A stretch of DNA of 19,057 nucleotides, from the NCBI GenBank assembly GCA_947442905.1, contig CANEWV010000003.1, forward strand, positions 1 through 19,057, read 5' to 3'. Under the pieces are notes generated by a model that had not been told where the DNA came from, made no database searches, and saw nothing but the letters and a program-made list of their open reading frames with translations. Each line of letters starts with the position of its first letter. Within the stretch, counting starts at the first letter, position 1. This document shows positions 1 to 6,489 of this stretch, piece by piece. The translations under genes and the position numbers were made by a program. The stretch is from Chitinophagaceae bacterium (GTDB lineage Bacteria; Bacteroidota; Bacteroidia; Chitinophagales; Chitinophagaceae).

Positions 1-580
1 CGTTGCTATAACCGCCCACGGCGTCCCAGGTATCAATGTGTACGATATTAGGAGGCCAGGTAGCACCCTGCCAATCCTCCATAGGAAGCGCCGAGTAATT
101 GGCTAGTAAATCTGTTTCTTTAAATGAATGAATGTCCTTTCCAAAATCATACTGAATCGAACAATTGCTCTGCGCTTTTAATTCGATAGCCGTGCTTGAA
201 AAAAAGAATAGGTTATGTCCAGTTTCCTCAATCGCTTTTGCAAGTGGTGCATCCCAACCTGGGCATACATACATGTCATCATTTATGTACAACAAGTAAT
301 TTGTTGTTACAAGTGTACGGCAACTATTTAATGCATAACAAACACCTATATTATTTTTACTATATGAGTAACTAATATCTGCTTGTGTTTTTACCCAATC
401 CAGCGTGCCATCAACACCTTCATTAATATGAACAATTATTTCATGCTTAAATTTCGAATGCTTTTTAATACTGTCTATGCATAATTGTAAATAAGCCAAA
501 TTGTTCCAGCTAGGAATTACAATCGAGAACTTTGCATCTTGTGCTGTGTTGCCCTTTAGTTTTTCTATATTTACATGCAT
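1..580 (-). CDS. Glycosyltransferase family 2 protein, 3' end cut by window edge
   Basis: This gene has no stop within the window; 193 codons are present from the ATG at 580 down to base 2. It would transfer a sugar from an activated donor onto a glycan acceptor at the cytoplasmic face of the membrane. The GT-A fold of family 2 is visible: a first strand FSIVIPSWNN (residues 18-27), the nucleotide-binding region around NNIGVCYALN (76-85), and the metal-binding motif YINDDMY (98-104, DDM in place of DxD). A late WPPNIVHIDTWDAVGGY segment (175-191) is the usual acceptor-loop region. No signal peptide or membrane segment is seen in the visible part. It is divergent from another family 2 enzyme, with only 31 bases between the starts. 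Family assignment is firm; donor and acceptor cannot be told. Confidence 0.88.
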   Translation of the reverse strand, partial: MHVNIEKLKGNTAQDAKFSIVIPSWNNLAYLQLCIDSIKKHSKFKHEIIVHINEGVDGTLDWVKTQADISYSYSKNNIGVCYALNSCRTLVTTNYLLYINDDMYVCPGWDAPLAKAIEETGHNLFFFSSTAIELKAQSNCSIQYDFGKDIHSFKETDLLANYSALPMEDWQGATWPPNIVHIDTWDAVGGYSN

Positions 581-611
581 TGATTACCGCCTTAAGGGTT
601 AAAAGTAAAAA

Positions 612-1529
612 TTGTTGACCAAACCGCCTATTTCAGTTGTTGTTTGTGTGTATAATGGTGCTCAGTTTATAGAAGAACAACTAGCTTCCATTATTGTCCA
701 AACCTATGGGGTAGCTGAAATTATTGTAGTAGATGACGCTTCCAGTGATGATACTTTTGAGGTAGTAAAGCGCGCGGCAGCGCGCGATAACCGTATTGCC
801 CTTTATAAAAATGAATTCAATATTGGCTTCACGGCCAATTTTGAGAAAGCCATGAAAATGGCAAATCATGATTTTATTGCCATTGCCGATCAAGATGATA
901 TTTGGAACCTTCATAAAATCGAAAAAATGATGGCAGCTTTTAAACCAGATGCAGCTGCTATTTATTGCGACTCAGTTCATTTTTCAAAAAAGATTCCTGC
1001 AGTTCCGGTTGCCAATAAAAAAAACCGACGTATACAAGGAACGGAGGTTAGAAAGTTGTCTATGTACAATACTGTGAGTGGGCATGCACTTATTATTCGA
1101 AAATCATTACTTGCTCAGGCACTACCAATTCCTAGTAATATTTATTATGATTGGTGGCTTGCTTTGCAAGCTGCAACGAATGGCGGTTTACAATTTTTAG
1201 ATGAAATACTTGTGTATCAACGGGTGCACGATAACAACGCTACCATTTCAAAAGATATTTCCAAAAAAGAGCTTCGAAACAATTACCGCAACATGTTAGG
1301 TGCACATTTGAAGGCATTTACACAAATAGATAATTTGCCAAATGTCGACAAAGAATTTTTTGTCAATTTTGAAAATCACTGGAGTGAAATGCTAGAGCAG
1401 GGCTCAAGTTCGGGGCTATTTTTCTTTATGCTTAAACACCGGAAAAATTTATTCCATTACAAAAAAAGAAAGCTTCCTTTTTTTGCAGCAGTTAAACATT
1501 CGTTTTTGTTTGCGTATCGCCTGCGTTAA
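612..1529 (+). CDS. Glycosyltransferase family 2 (DQDD type), TTG start
   Basis: A 305-residue GT-A glycosyltransferase. The order of motifs is typical: SVVVCVYNGAQFIEEQL (8-24), VVDDASSDDT (39-48, donor binding), ADQDDIW (92-98, metal binding), NTVSGHALIIRKS (153-165), YYDWWLALQAA (178-188) and YQRVHDNNAT (202-211). This pattern is common in enzymes annotated as rhamnosyl- or other polysaccharide glycosyltransferases, so a role in O-antigen or capsule assembly is inferred. The start must be one of two TTG codons at 612 or 615: a stop lies in frame at 606 and no ATG occurs before the first fold strand. The C-terminus is basic and aromatic (HRKNLFHYKKRKLPFF), which may attach it to the membrane. 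Its 3' end overlaps the convergent small gene by 38 bases. Specific sugar unknown. Confidence 0.9.
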   Translation: MLTKPPISVVVCVYNGAQFIEEQLASIIVQTYGVAEIIVVDDASSDDTFEVVKRAAARDNRIALYKNEFNIGFTANFEKAMKMANHDFIAIADQDDIWNLHKIEKMMAAFKPDAAAIYCDSVHFSKKIPAVPVANKKNRRIQGTEVRKLSMYNTVSGHALIIRKSLLAQALPIPSNIYYDWWLALQAATNGGLQFLDEILVYQRVHDNNATISKDISKKELRNNYRNMLGAHLKAFTQIDNLPNVDKEFFVNFENHWSEMLEQGSSSGLFFFMLKHRKNLFHYKKRKLPFFAAVKHSFLFAYRLR

Positions 1530-1755
1530 ACTGTTTTTCTGTTTTCCACCAACGCCAACCAATATATCCCATAATGGCCAGCGGAGCTCCCGCTAAATAC
1601 AAGATAGCTCCATTGAGTGCTTTTGCCGGTCCGTCTCCTAATTGAGAGGCTGTTTTAGTACAAATAGAACACTGTGCGCCTGCCTCGCCTGCAAAAAGGG
1701 TAAGTAAACATGCGGTTACTGAAAATACAATAATGCGAAGTGTTTTCTGGTTCAT
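1492..1755 (-). CDS. Small exported membrane protein with CxxC motif
   Basis: 87 residues. An N-terminal signal peptide (1-27, hydrophobic core 8-22, ending GEAGAQ) is followed at once by CSIC (residues 29-32), a short polar stretch, then a membrane segment (about 50-68: AILYLAGAPLAIMGYIGW) and a charged tail. The layout of signal peptide, CxxC, glycine/asparagine-containing linker and GILYL-like helix resembles short uncharacterised proteins I recall from other Bacteroidota, where the cysteines face the periplasm. The cysteines could bind metal or haem-related ligand or be redox active; none of this is shown here. The residues before C29 do not form a lipobox. A TAACTTTG box lies just upstream. 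Its last 38 bases overlap the convergent glycosyltransferase, so no terminator can lie between them. Confidence 0.72.
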   Translation of the reverse strand: MNQKTLRIIVFSVTACLLTLFAGEAGAQCSICTKTASQLGDGPAKALNGAILYLAGAPLAIMGYIGWRWWKTEKQFNAGDTQTKTNV

Positions 1756-1771
1756 AGTTCTAAATGGAGCA

Positions 1772-1779
1772 CAAAGTTA
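1772..1779 (-). promoter_or_regulatory. Bacteroidetes-type -7 box for the CxxC protein gene
   Basis: On the minus strand the sequence reads TAACTTTG, an exact fit to TAnnTTTG. A TTTC that could act as the -33 element lies 17 bases further upstream (one mismatch to TTTG). Transcription would begin near 1766, leaving a leader of about 10 bases. Confidence 0.4.
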
Positions 1780-1793
1780 ATTGAATAATTGCG

Positions 1794-1808
1794 TAAGAAA
1801 TTTTCTTA
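1794..1808. repeat. Perfect 7-bp inverted repeat between divergent genes
   Basis: TAAGAAA-t-TTTCTTA lies in the 77-base gap between the CxxC protein gene and the PLP enzyme gene, overlapping the presumed -33 region of the former. It has the size and symmetry of a repressor operator, but AT-rich palindromes of this length arise readily by chance. Confidence 0.25.
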
Positions 1809-1832
1809 ACTTACTATTTCAATACTATAACA

Positions 1833-3131
1833 GTGACAGAACGTAGAAAGTTTATCCAAAAAATAGCCGGCCTAACAGCGGCATTTAGTGCACCCAGTCT
1901 AATACAGCAGGCATGGGCTGCAAACTGGGAAGAAGTGAATCAAAAAGCCGCGTCCCTTACCCCGCAGGAGTTAGCTAGTAACGAAGATTACTGGTCCGTG
2001 ATCCAGCAGGCCTATACCGTTAACCCCAATATGGTTAACCTCAATAATGGGGGTGTGAGCCCGTCACCAAGGGTGGTGCAAGAAGCCGTTGAGCGCTTTA
2101 ATCAGCTCTCCAATGAGGCTCCGTCCTATTATATGTGGCGCATTTTGGACCAGGGTCGCGAGCCGGTAAGGCATAAACTGGCCTCACTGGCCGGCTGTTC
2201 ACCAAATGAAATCGCGATTAATCGTAACGCTACAGAGGCCTTAAATACGGTCATTTTTGGCTATCCATTTAAAGCCGGTGATGAGGTTATTGGCACCAAA
2301 CAGGATTATCCTAACATGATTCAGGCCTATCGTCAACGCGCACTCAGAGATGGGATTGTATACACACAATTAAGTTTTGATTTTCCTATCGAAGATGACA
2401 ATACTATAGTAGCAGCGTTTGAAAAAGCAATCACACCAAACACCAAACTAATTCATATCACGCATATCATTAATTGGGTGGGACAAATAATGCCTGTCAA
2501 AAAAATTGCAGCGATGGCGCATGCACGTGGTATCGAAGTGATTGTTGATGGCGCACATTCGTTTGGCTTACTTGATTTTAAAATTCCAGATTTAGAGTGT
2601 GATTATTTTGGTACCAGTTTGCACAAATTTTTATCGGCACCAATTGGTAGTGGAATGCTATGGATACAAAAAGATAAGATCGAAAAAATTTGGCCGCTAC
2701 TCTGTAATGACAAGCCGCTTAGTAATGACATTAGAAAGTTTGAAACCCTTGGTACCAGAAGCTTTCCAATAGAACAAGGAATTGGCGAAGCCATTAATTT
2801 TCATATGGCTATTGGATCAAAAAGAAAAGAAGAAAGAGTTCGATATTTGAAAAATTATTGGGCTACAAAAGCGCTTCAAATTCAGGGTGTAAAAATCCAC
2901 ACTTCATTAAAAGACAAATATGCTTGTGGTATTTGTGGTGTTACCATTGATGGTATGACACCTGCCGCATTAGACGGAGCACTGTATACGAATTATAAAA
3001 TTCATACGGTAGGTATTGTTTGGGAAAATATTAGTTGCGTTAGAATAACGCCTCATGTGTACACCAGACTTGAAGACCTCGATAAACTGGTTACCGCATT
3101 AACGGAAATTGCTGCAAAACAAAAAGGATAA
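1833..3131 (+). CDS. Tat-exported class V aminotransferase-like PLP enzyme
   Basis: 432 residues, GTG start; no ATG is placed to give the signal peptide. The N-terminus ERRKFIQK followed by GLTAAFSAPSL and AWA is a twin-arginine signal with cleavage near residue 29, so the folded, cofactor-loaded enzyme is expected in the periplasm. The rest is a fold-type I PLP enzyme of the class V / isopenicillin N epimerase-like group: NGGVSPSP (72-79), NRNATEALN (130-138, phosphate-binding region), VDGAHS (238-243, with D239 contacting the pyridine nitrogen and H242) and TSLHKFLSAP (261-270) with K265 as the probable Schiff-base lysine. The substrate is unknown; the family includes epimerases, desulfurases and lyases on amino acids. 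Base composition is clearly GC-richer in the first 500 bases than in the rest. It ends at a strong hairpin shared with the convergent bTHX gene. Confidence 0.88.
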   Translation: MTERRKFIQKIAGLTAAFSAPSLIQQAWAANWEEVNQKAASLTPQELASNEDYWSVIQQAYTVNPNMVNLNNGGVSPSPRVVQEAVERFNQLSNEAPSYYMWRILDQGREPVRHKLASLAGCSPNEIAINRNATEALNTVIFGYPFKAGDEVIGTKQDYPNMIQAYRQRALRDGIVYTQLSFDFPIEDDNTIVAAFEKAITPNTKLIHITHIINWVGQIMPVKKIAAMAHARGIEVIVDGAHSFGLLDFKIPDLECDYFGTSLHKFLSAPIGSGMLWIQKDKIEKIWPLLCNDKPLSNDIRKFETLGTRSFPIEQGIGEAINFHMAIGSKRKEERVRYLKNYWATKALQIQGVKIHTSLKDKYACGICGVTIDGMTPAALDGALYTNYKIHTVGIVWENISCVRITPHVYTRLEDLDKLVTALTEIAAKQKG

Positions 3132-3137
3132 GTACTT

Positions 3138-3175
3138 AAAATAATAAACCCCCAAATTTGGGGGTTTATTATTTT
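3138..3175. terminator. Bidirectional terminator, PLP enzyme / bTHX
   Basis: A perfect 38-base palindrome centred between 3156 and 3157, with a core of five C, AAATTT and five G and AT-rich arms. Plus-strand transcripts continue into TTATTATTTTTT and minus-strand transcripts into TTATTATTTTAAG, so it can end both convergent genes. It abuts the bTHX stop codon (3176-3178). Confidence 0.85.
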
Positions 3176-3292
3176 TTATGCTTTAGCGGTAGCTTTTGCA
3201 GTTTTTACAACAGCTACTTTAGCTGGACGGCTCTTACCAAAAGAACCTTTGAATCTTTTACCTTTAGCGGTTTTTTTATCACCTCTACCCAT
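3176..3292 (-). CDS. Small ribosomal subunit protein bTHX
   Basis: A 38-residue, very basic protein beginning MGRGDKKTAKGKRFKGSF and ending in a lysine/alanine-rich tail (KTAKATAKA). The start GRGDKKTxKGKRFxGSFG matches the short THX protein of the 30S subunit found across Bacteroidota and first described in Thermus, where it sits in the head of the subunit and stabilises rRNA. The Ala/Lys extension after SRPAK is longer than the ones I recall. The ATG at 3292 is the only suitable start; it follows an A/T-rich leader without a Shine-Dalgarno motif, as is usual in this phylum. It lies between two strong hairpins and is therefore probably monocistronic. Confidence 0.88.
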   Translation of the reverse strand: MGRGDKKTAKGKRFKGSFGKSRPAKVAVVKTAKATAKA

Positions 3293-3326
3293 GGTTTAAA
3301 TTTTTTAAATGAACAATCTTGAACTG

Positions 3327-3334
3327 CAAAAATA
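3327..3334 (-). promoter_or_regulatory. Candidate -7 box of bTHX inside the HU terminator tail
   Basis: The minus strand reads TATTTTTG, an exact TAnnTTTG. It would give a start near 3320 and a leader of about 28 bases, similar to HU. The T-tract of the HU terminator overlaps it. No TTG is found at normal -33 spacing; the nearest is 24 bases upstream. Confidence 0.35.
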
Positions 3335-3358
3335 GAAAAACCCCGCGAAAGCGGGGTT
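3335..3358 (-). terminator. Rho-independent terminator of HU
   Basis: On the minus strand: AACCCCGC, loop TTTC, GCGGGGTT, then TTTCTATTTTT. An 8-bp GC-rich stem with tetraloop and T-tract, 22 bases after the HU stop codon. Confidence 0.85.
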
Positions 3359-3380
3359 CAATTCTTTTTGTAGGCAAAAA

Positions 3381-3650
3381 TTAAACTTTGCTGCTTAATT
3401 CTTTACCAGCCTTAAAGCGAGCAACTTTTTTAGCTTTGATTTTGATTGCTTCACCAGTTTGTGGGTTACGGCCAGTACGAGCTGCACGCTTAGAAACTGA
3501 GAAAGTACCAAAACCTACTAAAGTTACTTTATCACCTTTTTTAAGTGTTTTAGTAACAGTGTCTACGAAAGAGTCTAACGCTGCGTTAGCTTGTACTTTA
3601 GTGATACCAGCATCTTCAGCAAGTTGCGCGATTAATTCTGCTTTGTTCAT
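3381..3650 (-). CDS. hup: HU family DNA-binding protein
   Basis: 89 residues from [15 protein letters not shown] to the end, the normal length for HU. It binds DNA non-specifically as a dimer, bends it and compacts the nucleoid. Visible features are the N-terminal helical body, the [17 protein letters not shown] strand region (residues about 43-59), the GRNPQTG sequence at the tip of the DNA-inserting arm, and the basic [13 protein letters not shown]-terminus. An in-frame ATG exists at 3704, but it lies upstream of the predicted transcription start and the extra 18 residues are not part of the family, so 3650 is chosen. It has its own promoter and terminator. Confidence 0.95.
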   Translation of the reverse strand: MNKAELIAQLAEDAGITKVQANAALDSFVDTVTKTLKKGDKVTLVGFGTFSVSKRAARTGRNPQTGEAIKIKAKKVARFKAGKELSSKV

Positions 3651-3682
3651 AAATGATTTTTTTAGTTGTTTGAATAACGAAA

Positions 3683-3713
3683 CAAATTTATCCGCTTTTC
3701 CCAATTAGCAAAA
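3683..3713 (-). promoter_or_regulatory. HU promoter, Bacteroidetes -33/-7 type
   Basis: The minus strand carries TTTTG (3709-3713), an 18-base spacer and TAAATTTG (3683-3690). Both elements and the spacing fit the primary sigma factor consensus of Bacteroidetes (TTTG, 17-20 bases, TAnnTTTG). The start would be near 3676, about 26 bases before the HU ATG. Confidence 0.7.
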
Positions 3714-3945
3714 TTTTTTTATTAAAAAATAGATTTTGGGCGAATGCTCCAAATCCTTTATGCAAAGGGATTACAGGCTTTTTTGTTAGAATAAGGAACG
3801 CTTAATTTTTGTCTTTAATTTGATGAAAGCCTTGTCAGTAAAGGGTTTCAGGGGTTAATGCGTAGGATTCAATGCCTGCAAGGGTTTTAGAACAATATAA
3901 TGAAGATTTGTGATTACCAAAATGAAAATTTAAATCTATCCACAC
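3714..3945. other. Non-coding gap upstream of HU
   Basis: No open frame with family-like sequence is seen. The only local structure is a plus-strand hairpin (AATCCTTT 3752-3759, loop ATGCA, AAGGGATT 3765-3772, one G-U pair) followed six bases later by six T. No gene on the plus strand would use it. Two loosely similar AAGGGTTT words occur further along (near 3841 and 3880). No terminator for the DUF4286 gene is evident. Confidence 0.4.
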
Positions 3946-4251
3946 TCAATTCACAACCTCCATTAATGACCTAAAACCAATCATTAACTGGCCCCAAAGC
4001 ATTGTGGCGTCTTGTCTTAAGGCCGCCGCGTGCGTATCAATATACTTGTCATATTGTTCTCTATTCTCCATAAAATATTGCACTGCATAGGTAGGTCCAT
4101 CACTATCATCAATGTCTAAAATTTTGACAAAATGATAATGACTAAAACAACCCGTTCGCATCACAGCGGGAATATGTGTGTTTTTCATCCAGGTTACCCA
4201 GTTTTCGTGAATACTAGGATCAATTTTGGTGGTTACATTGTAAATCAACAT
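3946..4251 (-). CDS. DUF4286 family protein
   Basis: 101 residues, the usual size of this family. Recognised from the N-terminal MLIYNVT strand, WMKNTHIPAVMRTGCF (21-36), GPTYAVQYF (52-60) and the HAAALRQ segment (74-80). The fold is probably a small ferredoxin-like alpha/beta barrel similar to NIPSNAP/antibiotic monooxygenase-like proteins, which is inference. Cytoplasmic, with no signal peptide. The function of the family is unknown. It follows the exonuclease III gene by 21 bases on the same strand and is the last gene of that likely operon. Confidence 0.85.
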   Translation of the reverse strand: MLIYNVTTKIDPSIHENWVTWMKNTHIPAVMRTGCFSHYHFVKILDIDDSDGPTYAVQYFMENREQYDKYIDTHAAALRQDATMLWGQLMIGFRSLMEVVN

Positions 4252-4272
4252 GATAGAATGAAATTAAATGGA

Positions 4273-5055
4273 TTATTTGGGCTTTTTTAGGCTTAATTCT
4301 ACAAAAATAGGGCAGTGGTCACTGTGTTTGACGTCAGGAAAAATAGATGCGCTTTTTAAGGCACTAGAAAGGGTATCTGTTACACAGATATAATCGATAC
4401 GCCATCCCTTGTTTTGTAAACGCACCGTTGGGAAGCGCTGGCTCCACCAGGTGTAACCGCCTGTAAATTCAGGATGTAGTTGTCTAAAACTATCTATCCA
4501 TCCAGTTTCAATAAATTGATCCATCCAAGCGCGCTCTTCTGGTAAAAAACCAGAACTCTTTTTGTTGCCCTTAGGATCATGAATGTCAATTTCACGGTGG
4601 GCAATATTGTAATCACCCACAACAATCAGTTGAGGTCTTTTTTTTCTTAAAGCCGCTAAGTATTGTTCAAATTCTGAGAGCCACTGGTATTTATAGTTTT
4701 GTCTTTCATCACCACTGGTGCCCGATGGAAAATAAGCATTCACAATGGTAATAGGTCCAAAATCTGCTTGTATGACCCTGCCTTCAAAATCGGACTGTTC
4801 AATACCCGTTCCATACACAACATTGTCTGGCTTTATTTTTGTAAAAATGGCAACGCCACTGTATCCTTTTTTTTGTGCCGAAAACCAGTAGCTCGTATAA
4901 CCTAACTTTTCAATTTCAGAGGTATCAACGTCTTCTTTGGTGGCTTTGGTTTCTTGTAAGCAAATAATATCGGCCGGATTTTCGGATAGCCATTCAACAA
5001 AACCTTTTTTAATGGCAGCCCTGATGCCATTAACATTGTAGGAAATAACGCGCAT
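4273..5055 (-). CDS. xth: Exodeoxyribonuclease III (AP endonuclease)
   Basis: 260 residues, full length for the ExoIII/APE1 family. It cuts the DNA backbone 5' of abasic sites and removes 3' blocking groups in base excision repair, using a divalent metal. Catalytic and metal-binding positions are all present: N7 in SYNVNGIR, E35 in CLQET, Y108 in NAYFPSG, D148 and N150 in VGDYNIAH, D221 in WRIDY and the HSDH motif (244-247). WSQRFPTVR and the preceding GGYTWW (199-204) belong to the DNA-binding region. The ATG at 5055 directly abuts the stop codon of the upstream gene (TAA-ATG), which suggests translational coupling with it; DUF4286 follows. Confidence 0.95.
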   Translation of the reverse strand: MRVISYNVNGIRAAIKKGFVEWLSENPADIICLQETKATKEDVDTSEIEKLGYTSYWFSAQKKGYSGVAIFTKIKPDNVVYGTGIEQSDFEGRVIQADFGPITIVNAYFPSGTSGDERQNYKYQWLSEFEQYLAALRKKRPQLIVVGDYNIAHREIDIHDPKGNKKSSGFLPEERAWMDQFIETGWIDSFRQLHPEFTGGYTWWSQRFPTVRLQNKGWRIDYICVTDTLSSALKSASIFPDVKHSDHCPIFVELSLKKPK

Positions 5056-6411
5056 TTATAATAAAAATTTATTGTAAGCAATAAGTAATAATTCTTTCAT
5101 CATTGTAGCATCCGTAAAGTCTTTTGTAATGATAAAATTTTCTGGATCTGTCTTTCCTTTAACAATAGCAATAAGCCTATTGTTCAGATAGATTTCTTTC
5201 ATTTCATGGTTCCAGAAACTACGTATAGTAAAATACGCGTCTCTTATTTTACCCGATAATTGGTAATCATACGTTATCTGAAATGGATAGTCGTTTTTGC
5301 TAACCCTTGCGGTAGAACTACTATCTATGCCGTTGGTGGTTTTATCTAAATAAACTTGTTTGTAAGGGTCCCCCGTGTTTTTTTGAATCGAAAAAACAGC
5401 TGTCGTATCTTTTCCTTGCAACATTATATGTAGTGGCCCCGGTAAAAAATCAGAAAAAATTTCTTTTTTACTTGTAGCCTGGCTATACGGATCTATTTCT
5501 GTTGCAATTTTTATGGTATAATTTTTATCTTGGTATACGTCTCTGCATTCCTGTCTTAAATAAATAAAATCGGAACTTGCTGTATTTCCGGTTTCTTTCA
5601 TTTTTTTAATCAGTAGTTCCGATGCTGAGCTGTCTACAAGTTTTCGTTTTATCCAAATTTCATCAAAGAGTTGTTCTCCCATTCTAAGTACTTCGGCATT
5701 ATCTAGTAAGCTAAAACTCCAGCTGTCTTTGATGGTTTGAACAAATATTTTAGATGTGTTTTGGATTTGACTCATCATAAAATTATCTGCATAATACACT
5801 GCAGGTGCTTTGATGTCCATAACAACTGTTTCATTGTTTGGATCTAGTGCCCTTTGTAATCCCACATGTACCACAGAGGCAAAACTTTTTTTAGTCAAAA
5901 AAATATTTTTTGGGCGAATGCCAAAACCAGCGCCTTCGGTATTACTGATAGCTTCAAAAACAGTTTGGTTGTTGACAATTTCTTGAAGTCCATTTGTGAG
6001 AATGGAACTTATCTGAATCACACTTGAAGCAGAAGCTATGATGGCAGTATCTGATGGTTCAACTAAAGACCCTGATAAAAAACTGATTGGATCATATTCA
6101 TAAATCTCCACAAATAAATGCCAAGTACTTGTATCTGATCCGCTAAACTTCGCGGCATTATTTTTTAAAGCATCGCTGCTTGTATAAATTTCTATAGGCA
6201 GTGACGATTGAAAAAGTTCTAAATTAAAATTATTGTTAAGTAGTACTGAAAGTTTCGCGTTGATACTTGACCTCACAGATGTATCTTCTAAATAATGCAT
6301 GCTCGGACCAAACATGGAAAAGCTTCTGATAGACTCAACGATTACCTTGTTTTGCGCAGGCACCCTAAATCCTGCGAGCAGCAGCAGGCATATATATATC
6401 AGTCTTTTCAT
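5056..6411 (-). CDS. Exported protein of unknown function
   Basis: 451 residues. I do not recognise the family. The N-terminus MKRLIYICLLLLAGFRVPAQ is a signal peptide with cleavage near residue 19 or 20 and no lipobox cysteine, so the product is periplasmic or outer-membrane associated. No further membrane helix is apparent. The body alternates short beta-like stretches with serine/threonine/asparagine-rich segments. Segments that stand out are FGPSMHYLEDTSVR (34-47), a serine-rich stretch IIASASSVIQISSILTN, and a DYPFQITYDYQLSGKIRDAY region late in the chain. It is the first gene of a likely operon with exonuclease III (zero-base spacing), though nothing in its sequence suggests a role in DNA repair. 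It is divergent from the LOG-family gene across 78 bases in which I see no good promoter match. Confidence 0.8.
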   Translation of the reverse strand: MKRLIYICLLLLAGFRVPAQNKVIVESIRSFSMFGPSMHYLEDTSVRSSINAKLSVLLNNNFNLELFQSSLPIEIYTSSDALKNNAAKFSGSDTSTWHLFVEIYEYDPISFLSGSLVEPSDTAIIASASSVIQISSILTNGLQEIVNNQTVFEAISNTEGAGFGIRPKNIFLTKKSFASVVHVGLQRALDPNNETVVMDIKAPAVYYADNFMMSQIQNTSKIFVQTIKDSWSFSLLDNAEVLRMGEQLFDEIWIKRKLVDSSASELLIKKMKETGNTASSDFIYLRQECRDVYQDKNYTIKIATEIDPYSQATSKKEIFSDFLPGPLHIMLQGKDTTAVFSIQKNTGDPYKQVYLDKTTNGIDSSSTARVSKNDYPFQITYDYQLSGKIRDAYFTIRSFWNHEMKEIYLNNRLIAIVKGKTDPENFIITKDFTDATMMKELLLIAYNKFLL

Positions 6412-6489
6412 GAGATGGCTAAATTACAACCTGTCTTCTATTATTAACAATTTTATTACAGGCAGTTCGTTATCATTGTAACATTAATT

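Noticed and set aside
3651..3704. Upstream ATG at 3704 giving an 18-residue N-terminal extension of HU
   Set aside because: HU proteins start at MNK; the extension would begin upstream of the predicted transcription start near 3676, inside the promoter.
3734..5924. Shared word TTTTGGGCGAATGC near 3734 and near 5910
   Set aside because: About one 14-base match is expected by chance in a window of this size; the flanks do not match and one copy is inside a coding region.
6430..6462. Inverted repeat CCTGT/ACAGG between the divergent genes at 6412-6489 as operator
   Set aside because: Only five bases per arm with a 23-base spacer; expected by chance.
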